From Streptomyces virginiae (GTDB lineage: Bacteria; Actinomycetota; Actinomycetes; Streptomycetales; Streptomycetaceae): a DNA stretch of 64,000 nucleotides. The DNA is taken from assembly GCF_000720455.1 (NCBI RefSeq), contig NZ_JOAK01000018.1:103332-167331 (forward strand). Reading direction: 5' to 3'. The position numbers were made by a program, and so were the translations under genes. How positions within the stretch are numbered: the first letter of the stretch is position 1; each line of letters opens with the position of its first letter. The notes under the pieces are model-generated. The model saw only the letters and a program-made list of their open reading frames with translations. It was not told where the DNA came from and did not search any database. Of the stretch, positions 1-6,195 are shown in pieces.

Positions 1-189
1 GCCGTCGGACAGCACTTCCAGCCGGGCTCCGCGGTCGCCGTGCCAGGTGCCGATGACGTCCTCCTCCGTCAGCGGGGCGGAGGACCCGCCCAACAGGCCG
101 AGGGTCAGGGCCAGGGCGAGGGCCGGCAGCAACAGCAGACCGAACAGCAGGCTGAGCGCCATGGTCACCGCGCGGGCGGGGTTGTGCAC
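1..189 (-). CDS. Truncated small membrane/exported protein, N-terminal part only
   Basis: The gene runs off the left edge, so only about 63 N-terminal residues are visible. A GTG start at 189 lies one base after the stop of the upstream ferredoxin-like gene; an internal ATG at 162 is the alternative start. Residues about 10-34 form one strongly hydrophobic segment rich in Leu and Ala (LLFGLLLLPALALALTLGLL), which would be a signal anchor or single transmembrane helix. After it comes LTEEDVIGTWHGD, a pattern common at the beginning of lipocalin-like or hypothetical exported Streptomyces proteins. The role is not recognisable from this fragment. The tight spacing suggests co-transcription with the [2Fe-2S] protein gene. 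Confidence 0.6.
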   Translation of the reverse strand, partial: MHNPARAVTMALSLLFGLLLLPALALALTLGLLGGSSAPLTEEDVIGTWHGDRGARLEVLSDG

Positions 190-190
190 G

Positions 191-625
191 TCAGCGCCTG
201 CGGCGGGAGCGGCGGCCGGCGTCGGCCGGCGGCTTCGGGGCCGGCGGGTCGATGCGGTGCAGGTCCAGGGTGGCCGGGAGCGGGGTGGAGCCCGGCCCTC
301 CGGATTCGGCCCAGGCGATGATCTCGTCGGTGGCGGTGTCGTCGAGGGCCCAGCCGAACCAGACCGCGCGGGCGCCGCGGCGCCGGGCCTCGGTGGTGGG
401 CTGGACCACGATGACGTTGGCCTGGGCGCAGGGGCCGAGGCAGTCGCTCGTACGGACGGCCAGGCGGCCCCCGGAGGCGGCCGCGGCCTCGCGCAGCCGG
501 GCGAGCTGGCCCGCGTGGTCGGAGCCGGGGTTCTTGCGGGGGTCGCCGCAGCAGCAGCCGCGGCAGACCACCAGGGTGCAGGGGCGTTCGGCGTGGGCGC
601 CGAGCGGGCGTATCCAGGTCACCAC
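191..625 (-). CDS. Thioredoxin-like [2Fe-2S] ferredoxin domain protein
   Basis: This 144-residue protein has the cysteine pattern of the thioredoxin-like [2Fe-2S] ferredoxin family. A CRGCCCGDPRKNPG segment lies near residue 21 and a SDCLGPCAQANVIVV segment near residue 60; the spaced cysteines can hold a two-iron cluster. The middle contains a WFGW motif followed by an acidic helix. The C-terminus is basic and proline-rich and probably disordered. The protein is predicted to be cytoplasmic and to act as a small electron carrier or cluster sensor; the partner is unknown. It lies immediately upstream of the truncated membrane protein and just downstream of the SBF transporter on the same strand, so the three may form one transcript. 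Confidence 0.8.
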   Translation of the reverse strand: MVTWIRPLGAHAERPCTLVVCRGCCCGDPRKNPGSDHAGQLARLREAAAASGGRLAVRTSDCLGPCAQANVIVVQPTTEARRRGARAVWFGWALDDTATDEIIAWAESGGPGSTPLPATLDLHRIDPPAPKPPADAGRRSRRRR

Positions 626-631
626 CGCACG

Positions 632-1672
632 TTACCGGGCCTGGGAAGCAGCCTGTTGAGCGGTGGGGGAGACCTCCGCCACACGGTCGGCGGGCAGTTC
701 GGGCCGCGGGTCCGCGGCGCGGCGGCGGGCGATGACGGCGCAGACCATCAGCTGCATCTGGTGGAAGAGCATCAGCGGGAGCACGGCGAGGGCGGCCTGG
801 GCCCCGAACAGCACGCTGGCCATGGGGAGTCCGGCGGCCAGGCTCTTCTTCGACCCCGCGAACTGGATGGCGATGCGGTCCTCGCGGCCGAAGCCGAGGC
901 GTGCCGCGCCGTACCAGGTGACGAGCAGCATGACCGCGAGGAGCGCGGCCTCAAGGAGCATCAGCGCGCCGAGGCGCAGCGGGCTGACCTGCTGCCAGAT
1001 GCCGGCCGCCACGCCCGCGCTGAAGGCGGTGTAGACGACGAGCAGGATCGATCCGCGGTCGACGCGTCCGAGGGTCTTCTTGTGGCGGGTGAGGAAGCCG
1101 CCGACCCAGCGGCGCAGGGCCTGGCCCAGGAGGAAGGGCAGCAGCAGCTGGAGGGTGATCTTGAGGAGGGAGTCGAGGGAGAAGCCGCCCGTGCGGCCGC
1201 CGAGCAGGACGGCCGCGAGCAGCGGGGTGAGCACGATGCCGGCCAGGCTGGAGAAGGAGCCGGCGCAGATGGCGGCGGGGACGTTGCCGCGGGCGATCGA
1301 GGTGAAGGCGATCGAGGACTGGACGGTGGAGGGGACCAGGCAGAGGAAGAGCAGCCCGCTCTGGAGCGGTGGCGGCAGGAGGCCGGGGGCGAGGGCGCGC
1401 AGGGCCAGGCCGAGGACCGGGAAGAGCAGGAAGGTGCAGGTGAGCACGGTGAGGTGGAGCCGCCAGTGGCGCAGGCCGTCGAGTGCCTCGCGGGTGGAGA
1501 GCCGGGCGCCGTAGAGGAAGAAGAGGAGGGCCACGGCCGCGGTGGAGGCGGCGCCGGCGGCCGTGGCGGCCGCGCCGCGGGTGGGCAGGAGGGCGGCGAG
1601 GCCGACGGTGCCGAGCAGGGCCAGGACGTACGGGTCCAGGGGGAGCCGGGCGGGGAGGTGCGGGCGGCGCAT
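632..1672 (-). CDS. Bile acid:sodium symporter (SBF/ACR3-like) family transporter
   Basis: The protein is about 346 residues from the ATG at 1672 (MRRPHLPARLPLDPYVL) and has about ten hydrophobic segments spread over the whole length. It resembles the SBF-like branch of the bile acid:sodium symporter superfamily, including the conserved LVPSTVQSSIAFTSIARGNVP region and the FAGSKKSLAAGLPMA loop. Such proteins are cytoplasmic-membrane secondary transporters of organic anions; the substrate here is unknown. In-frame starts at 1687 (GTG) and 1747 (ATG) would add 5 or 25 residues. I chose 1672 because homologous proteins begin with this basic-proline segment; no candidate has a strong ribosome site. 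The gene diverges from the LysR regulator at 1832, which is its likely controller. Confidence 0.85.
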   Translation of the reverse strand: MRRPHLPARLPLDPYVLALLGTVGLAALLPTRGAAATAAGAASTAAVALLFFLYGARLSTREALDGLRHWRLHLTVLTCTFLLFPVLGLALRALAPGLLPPPLQSGLLFLCLVPSTVQSSIAFTSIARGNVPAAICAGSFSSLAGIVLTPLLAAVLLGGRTGGFSLDSLLKITLQLLLPFLLGQALRRWVGGFLTRHKKTLGRVDRGSILLVVYTAFSAGVAAGIWQQVSPLRLGALMLLEAALLAVMLLVTWYGAARLGFGREDRIAIQFAGSKKSLAAGLPMASVLFGAQAALAVLPLMLFHQMQLMVCAVIARRRAADPRPELPADRVAEVSPTAQQAASQAR

Positions 1673-1767
1673 GCGCAGGGTGCTCACTTGCTGTCGGGAC
1701 GGGCGGGACCCCGGCCGGGTGGGACCGGGTGCTCTTCGTCCCTTCATGGTCGGGCCGCGGCGGTGAT

Positions 1768-1778
1768 CGGGAAACCCG
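1768..1778. promoter_or_regulatory. Short inverted repeat between SBF transporter and LysR gene
   Basis: CGGG-AAA-CCCG is a perfect 11-bp inverted repeat in the divergent intergenic region. It lies within a T-N11-A type context, the usual shape of LysR operators. A candidate -10 box TACGAT at 1820-1825 lies only seven bases before the LysR ATG, which would make that transcript nearly leaderless. Assignment to this LysR protein is inference. Confidence 0.25.
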
Positions 1779-1831
1779 TACACCGCTCTCACTGTCATCA
1801 CGGATCGGGATGAGCGTCCTACGATGGGGGG

Positions 1832-2683
1832 ATGTACGACCCGGTGCAGCTGCGTACGTTCCTCACGGTGGCCCAGACGCTGAGCTTCACGCAGGCGGCG
1901 GGGCGTCTCGGCGTACGGCAGTCCACGGTCAGCCAGCACGTGCGGCGGCTGGAGGAGGCGACCGGGCGGCCGCTGTTCCTGCGGGACACGCACAGCGTGG
2001 AGCTGACGGAGGACGGCGAGGCGATGCTCGGCTTCGCGCGGACGATCCTGGAGGCGCACGAGCGGGCGGCGGCCTTCTTCACGGGGACGCGGCTGCGGGG
2101 GCGGCTGCGGTTCGGCGCCTCGGAGGACTTCGTGCTGTCGCGGCTCCCGGAGATCCTGGAGGGTTTCCGGCACGAGCACCCCGAGGTGGACCTCGAACTG
2201 TCGGTGGAGCTGTCGGGCACGCTGCACGAACGGCTGGACGCGGGGCGGCTCGACCTGGTGCTGGCGAAGCGGCGGGGGCCGGGCGACGAGCGGGGCCGGC
2301 TCGTCTGGCGGGACCGGATGGTGTGGATCGGCGCGGAGGGGCTGCGGGTGGATCCCGAGCGGCCGGTTCCGCTGATCGTCTTCCCGCCGCCGGGCATCAC
2401 CCGGGCGCGGGCCCTGGAGGTGCTCGAACGGGACGGCCGGGCGTGGCGGATCGCGTGCACGAGCGGCAGCCTGAGCGGTCTGGTGGCGGCGGCCCGGGCC
2501 GGACTGGGCGTGATGGCGCACACGCGGGGGCTGATCCCGCCGGGCCTGGTGCGGGTCGGCGGGCTGCCCGAGCTGGGGCCGGTGGAGTTCGCGCTGGTGC
2601 GCGGGCCGCGCGCGTCGCCCGCGGCCGAGGCCCTGGCGGCGGCGGTCCTGTCGGGCGCGGACCGGCTCACGCGCAGCGGCTGA
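1832..2683 (+). CDS. LysR family transcriptional regulator
   Basis: The 283-residue protein has a canonical LysR N-terminus. The winged helix-turn-helix spans about residues 3-62, with the recognition segment SFTQAAGRLGVRQSTVSQHVRRLEE and the typical GRPLFLRDT wing. A periplasmic-binding-protein-like effector domain follows at about residues 90-280. The gene is divergently oriented from the SBF transporter with about 145 bp between their starts, the classical arrangement for a LysR activator and its target. The effector is probably a substrate of that transporter, but the sequence does not say which. The ATG at 1832 follows a run of six G residues that may serve as a ribosome site. Confidence 0.92.
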   Translation: MYDPVQLRTFLTVAQTLSFTQAAGRLGVRQSTVSQHVRRLEEATGRPLFLRDTHSVELTEDGEAMLGFARTILEAHERAAAFFTGTRLRGRLRFGASEDFVLSRLPEILEGFRHEHPEVDLELSVELSGTLHERLDAGRLDLVLAKRRGPGDERGRLVWRDRMVWIGAEGLRVDPERPVPLIVFPPPGITRARALEVLERDGRAWRIACTSGSLSGLVAAARAGLGVMAHTRGLIPPGLVRVGGLPELGPVEFALVRGPRASPAAEALAAAVLSGADRLTRSG

Positions 2684-2700
2684 CCGCCGCGCACCGCACG

Positions 2701-2772
2701 GACGCGTACGGGCAAGACGCGTACAGCCCGGACGCGTACCGGCGACGCGCGTACCGCCGATGCGCGTACCGG
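2701..2772. repeat. Degenerate 15-bp tandem repeat (GACGCGTAC core)
   Basis: Five imperfect units built on GACGCGTAC or GACGCGCGTAC follow each other with a period of about 13-16 bp, just downstream of the LysR stop codon. The first three units are closest to each other and the last two carry an extra CG. No gene covers the stretch. In one frame it would encode repeats of Asp-Ala-Tyr, but that frame has no supporting start or codon bias. Confidence 0.6.
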
Positions 2773-2959
2773 CCGGGCGCGGACCGGCGCGCGGGGGTGG
2801 CCGCCGGGCGCGCGGCGGGCCGCCCGCGCCGTCCGACCCGCACGTCAGCGGCGTGAACGGCGTGATCACTGGGGAGGTCTTGTGGAGGAATCCGAACGCC
2901 GATCTACCCCCCTTGACGCTGAGGTACGTTCACCGCGGCGCGCGGAGAGGAGCGGGGCC

Positions 2960-4783
2960 TTGCGTGAGATCACCGTCCCACCGATCGTCACGGGCGCGCC
3001 CGTCGGCGGGCTGGCCGACGTCGTCTTCCAGCACGCCCGCGAGGAGCCGGACCGGGTGGTCATGGGCCGCAAGACCGGCGGGGTGTGGCGGGACGTGACC
3101 TCCGGCGAGCTGGCGGCCGAGGTGCTGGCGCTCGCCAAGGGACTGCTGGCCCAGGGCGTGCGCTTCGGGGACCGGGTGGCCGTCATGTCGCGCACCCGGT
3201 ACGAGTGGACGCTGTTCGACTTCGCCCTGTGGGCGATCGGCGCCCAGCCCGTCCCCGTCTATCCGACGTCCTCCACCGAGCAGGTGCACTGGATCCTCTA
3301 CGACACCGACTGCACGGCCTGTGTCGTGGAGAACGAGGACCAGGCCATGACGGTGGGTTCGGTCATCGACCGGCTCCCGCACCTGAGACGGCTGTGGCAG
3401 CTGGACGCCGGGGCCGTCGACGCGCTCGTCGAGGACGGCCGCTCGGTCGCCGATGACGTCGTGCACCGTCACCGCGGCGCGGTGACGCCCGACGCGACGG
3501 CCACGGTCATCTACACCTCGGGGACCACCGGCCGCCCCAAGGGGTGCGTGCTGACGCACGCCAACTTCATGTATGAGGCCGACACCCTGGTGGCCCGCTG
3601 GGAGTCCGTGTTCCAGGGCAGGCAGGGCGACCGGCCCTCCACCCTGCTCTTCCTGCCGCTGGCGCACGTCTTCGGGCGGATGGTGGAGGTGGCGGCCGTC
3701 CGGGCGCGGGTCAAGCTCGGGCACCAGCCGGTGCTGGCGGCGGCCGAGCTGATGCCCGACCTCGCGGCGTTCCGGCCGACCTTCGTGCTCGGCGTCCCGT
3801 ACGTCTTCGAGAAGGTCTTCGCCGCCGCCCGCCGCAAGGCGGGGGCGGAGGGCCGCACGGGACCCTTCGACCGGGCCGTGGAGACGGCCGTGCGGTACGC
3901 GGAGGCGCGCGAGCGGAAGGCCTTCGGCACCGGGCCGGGTCCCTCGGCGGCGCTGCGGATGGAGCACCAGCTCTTCGAGAAGCTCGTGTACGGGAAGGTC
4001 CGCGAGGCGATGGGCGGGCGGGTCCGGTACGCCATGTCGGGCGGGTCGGCGATGTCGCGCCGCCTCGGGCTGTTCTTCGACGGCGCCGGGATCACGGTCT
4101 TCGAGGGGTACGGGCTGACCGAGTCCTGCGCGGCGGCCACGGCGAACCCCCCGGAGGCCACGAAGTACGGGACGGTCGGCCGCCCGATCCCGGGCAGCAC
4201 GGTGCACATCGCGGACGACGGGGAGGTCTGGCTGCACGGCGGGCACATCTTCTCCGGGTACCTGGGCGACCCCCGCTCCACGGAGGCGGTGCTGCGGGGC
4301 GGCTGGCTGGCGACCGGGGACCTGGGGCGGCTGGACGAGGACGGCTACCTGGTCATCACCGGGCGCAAGAAGGACATCCTGGTGACGTCCAACGGCAAGA
4401 GCGTCGCCCCGGCGGCGCTGGAGGAGCGGGTCCGCTCCCATCCGCTGGTGGCGCAGTGCGTGCTGGTCGGCAACGACCGGCCGTACATCGCGGCGCTGCT
4501 CACGCTGGACATGGAGGGGATAGCGCACTGGCTGTCGATGCGCGGCAGGCCACAGATGCCGGCCGCGGACCTGGTGAGCGACCCGGAGCTGACGGCGGAG
4601 GTCCGGCGGGCGGTGGTGGCCGCCAACACCCTGGTCTCACAGGCGGAGGCGATCCGCACCTTCCGGGTGCTGGCCGAGCAGTTCACGGAGGAGCGGGGGC
4701 TGTTGACCCCCTCGCTGAAGCTCAAGCGCCGGGCGATCGAGAAGGTGTACGAGAAGGAGGTCGCGGCGCTCTACCAGACGTGA
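2960..4783 (+). CDS. AMP-dependent long-chain fatty-acid--CoA synthetase
   Basis: This ANL-superfamily enzyme activates a carboxylic acid with ATP and transfers it to CoA. Visible motifs are the phosphate-binding loop VIYTSGTTGRPKG (near residue 185), GYGLTES (near 385), the hinge-type YLVITGRKKDILVTSNGKSVAP, and a C-terminal LTPSLKLKRR containing the catalytic lysine region. The length of 607 residues fits FadD15-type long-chain synthetases. I prefer the TTG at 2960 because AGGAG lies about seven bases upstream and family N-termini begin with REITVPP. A GTG at 2882 with its own GGGGAGG would add 26 residues. The gene stands alone on the plus strand before the Liv-type operon; a pathway link with it is not evident. 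Confidence 0.92.
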   Translation: MREITVPPIVTGAPVGGLADVVFQHAREEPDRVVMGRKTGGVWRDVTSGELAAEVLALAKGLLAQGVRFGDRVAVMSRTRYEWTLFDFALWAIGAQPVPVYPTSSTEQVHWILYDTDCTACVVENEDQAMTVGSVIDRLPHLRRLWQLDAGAVDALVEDGRSVADDVVHRHRGAVTPDATATVIYTSGTTGRPKGCVLTHANFMYEADTLVARWESVFQGRQGDRPSTLLFLPLAHVFGRMVEVAAVRARVKLGHQPVLAAAELMPDLAAFRPTFVLGVPYVFEKVFAAARRKAGAEGRTGPFDRAVETAVRYAEARERKAFGTGPGPSAALRMEHQLFEKLVYGKVREAMGGRVRYAMSGGSAMSRRLGLFFDGAGITVFEGYGLTESCAAATANPPEATKYGTVGRPIPGSTVHIADDGEVWLHGGHIFSGYLGDPRSTEAVLRGGWLATGDLGRLDEDGYLVITGRKKDILVTSNGKSVAPAALEERVRSHPLVAQCVLVGNDRPYIAALLTLDMEGIAHWLSMRGRPQMPAADLVSDPELTAEVRRAVVAANTLVSQAEAIRTFRVLAEQFTEERGLLTPSLKLKRRAIEKVYEKEVAALYQT

Positions 4784-4825
4784 GCGGCGGATCCGGAGCG
4801 CGGAGCCGCCCCAGCCGACCGCGTC

Positions 4826-4838
4826 TGACGGTTCGTCA
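4826..4838. promoter_or_regulatory. Operator A upstream of the Liv-type operon (TGACG-N3-CGTCA)
   Basis: This is a perfect 13-bp inverted repeat, TGACG-GTT-CGTCA. Its centre is 33 bp, about three helical turns, from that of a second repeat with identical arms. The binding protein is unknown and no regulator gene is adjacent. Cooperative binding of one dimeric repressor at both sites is inferred from the spacing. Confidence 0.55.
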
Positions 4839-4857
4839 CTTCACCTGGTCATCAATA

Positions 4858-4886
4858 TTGACGATGCGTCAGGTCACACACAGAAT
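4858..4886 (+). promoter_or_regulatory. Candidate vegetative promoter of the Liv-type operon
   Basis: TTGACG at 4858-4863 and CAGAAT at 4881-4886 are separated by 17 bp and match the -35/-10 pattern of the principal sigma factor. Transcription would start near 4893, about 25 bases before the ATG at 4918 and just upstream of the GGGAGGGGA ribosome site. Operator B overlaps the -35 box, which predicts repression. Confidence 0.5.
4859..4871. promoter_or_regulatory. Operator B upstream of the Liv-type operon (TGACG-N3-CGTCA)
   Basis: TGACG-ATG-CGTCA has the same five-base arms as operator A and lies across the -35 box of the candidate promoter. An AT-rich palindrome CAATATTG lies immediately upstream at 4853-4860. 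Confidence 0.55.
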
Positions 4887-4917
4887 GCGGGGATTCCGAC
4901 GGGAGGGGATCCCCGAC

Positions 4918-6186
4918 ATGTTGCGACCGATCCGCACCCTGGCCGCCGCGGCGACGGCCATCGCGCTCGTCTCCGCCTGCAACTCCGCCTCCACCAACGG
5001 CACGGCTCCGGGCGGGCCCGGCGACGCGCCCGGCAACACGCGCGGGGTGACCGCCGACTCGATCAAGGTCGGCGGCATCGTGTCGATGACCACCGCCAGC
5101 GGCTACAGCAAGAAGGACACCGACCTCGGCGCCAGGGCCCGTTACCTGAGGGCCAACGCCGAGGGCGGCGTCAACGGCCGAAAGATCGAATACCTGGGCG
5201 CGGAGGACGACGGCCAGGACCCCGCGAAGAACATGGCGGCCGCCCGCAAGCTCGTCCAGCAGGACAAGGTCTTCGCGGTGTCCCCCATGAGCTCCGTGAC
5301 CTTCTCCGGCGCCGACTTCCTCGAACAGGAGAAGGTGCCCACCTTCGGCTGGGGCACCCTGCCCTCCTTCTGCGGGCCCAAGTACGTCTACGGTTTCAAC
5401 GGCTGCCTGGTCCCCTCCCCCGGCGGCACCCTGAACCAGACCTGGCCCGAGGGCATCGCCCGGATCCTCGGCGGGGCCCGGGGCAAGTCGGTCGCGGTCA
5501 TCGCCAACGACAGCGACGCCGGGAAGTTCGGCATCCGGACCTTCCAGCAGGGCTTCGCCAGCGCCGGCTTCGAGGTGTCCTACGCCAAGGCCTCCGTACC
5601 CGGCACGGCCGTCCCCAGCGACTGGTCCGCGTACGTGAAGGAGATCCTCTCCAGCAACGACGGCGGGGCCCCGGACGCGGTGGTCTCCGTCATGCAGACG
5701 CCCAACAACATCGGGCTCTTCACCGCGCTCAAGCGCGGCGGGTACAAGGGGCTGCTCTCCGACCCCACCGACTACGACCCCGGGCTGCTCGCCCAGGACG
5801 CCACCCGGCAGGCCCTCGACGGGGTCCACGTGCTGCTGCAGTTCCAGCCGTTCGAGTCGGCCGACCCGGAGATGGCCCGGTTCAAGGCCGACATCAAGGC
5901 AGCCGCGGGCGGCAAGGACGTGCCGCTCAACATGCACATGCTCACCGGGTACATGTCGGCCGACCTGTTCCTGTCCATCGCGCAGAAGGCGGGCAAGGAC
6001 CTGACCGTCGAGTCCTTCCAGGCCGCCGCGCAGGGCTTCTCCGACACCGGCACGCTCGTCGGTGACCGCGCGCTGCCCAAGGGGCAGAAGGACAGCTTCG
6101 GCTGCGGAGCCCTCGTACAGCTGAAGAACGGCGCGTACGAGGTCTCCGTCCCGTTCACGTGCCACGAGCCCATCCCCTTCAAGTAG
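4918..6186 (+). CDS. Branched-chain amino acid/amide-type ABC transporter substrate-binding lipoprotein
   Basis: The 422-residue protein is the extracytoplasmic binding component of a HAAT/Liv-type importer. Residues 1-21 form a lipoprotein signal peptide ending in the lipobox LVSAC, so Cys21 should be lipidated and anchored to the outer face of the membrane. The mature protein has the type I periplasmic-binding fold of LivJ/LivK relatives, with SIKVGGIVSMT near the beginning and RYLRANAEGGVNGRKIEY typical of the first lobe. The ATG at 4918 is preceded by a strong GGGAGGGGA ribosome site. It is the first gene of an operon with the fused permease/ATPase (10-bp gap) and the second ATPase. The ligand is unknown; Liv-type systems carry amino acids, urea or amides. 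Confidence 0.9.
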   Translation: MLRPIRTLAAAATAIALVSACNSASTNGTAPGGPGDAPGNTRGVTADSIKVGGIVSMTTASGYSKKDTDLGARARYLRANAEGGVNGRKIEYLGAEDDGQDPAKNMAAARKLVQQDKVFAVSPMSSVTFSGADFLEQEKVPTFGWGTLPSFCGPKYVYGFNGCLVPSPGGTLNQTWPEGIARILGGARGKSVAVIANDSDAGKFGIRTFQQGFASAGFEVSYAKASVPGTAVPSDWSAYVKEILSSNDGGAPDAVVSVMQTPNNIGLFTALKRGGYKGLLSDPTDYDPGLLAQDATRQALDGVHVLLQFQPFESADPEMARFKADIKAAAGGKDVPLNMHMLTGYMSADLFLSIAQKAGKDLTVESFQAAAQGFSDTGTLVGDRALPKGQKDSFGCGALVQLKNGAYEVSVPFTCHEPIPFK

Positions 6187-6195
6187 GACCGCGGC

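Noticed and set aside
47..1813. Long plus-strand open frame of 588 codons
   Set aside because: It is antisense to the ferredoxin-like and SBF genes and its product is rich in Gly/Ala/Glu/Arg repeats without any domain. High GC makes such shadow frames common.
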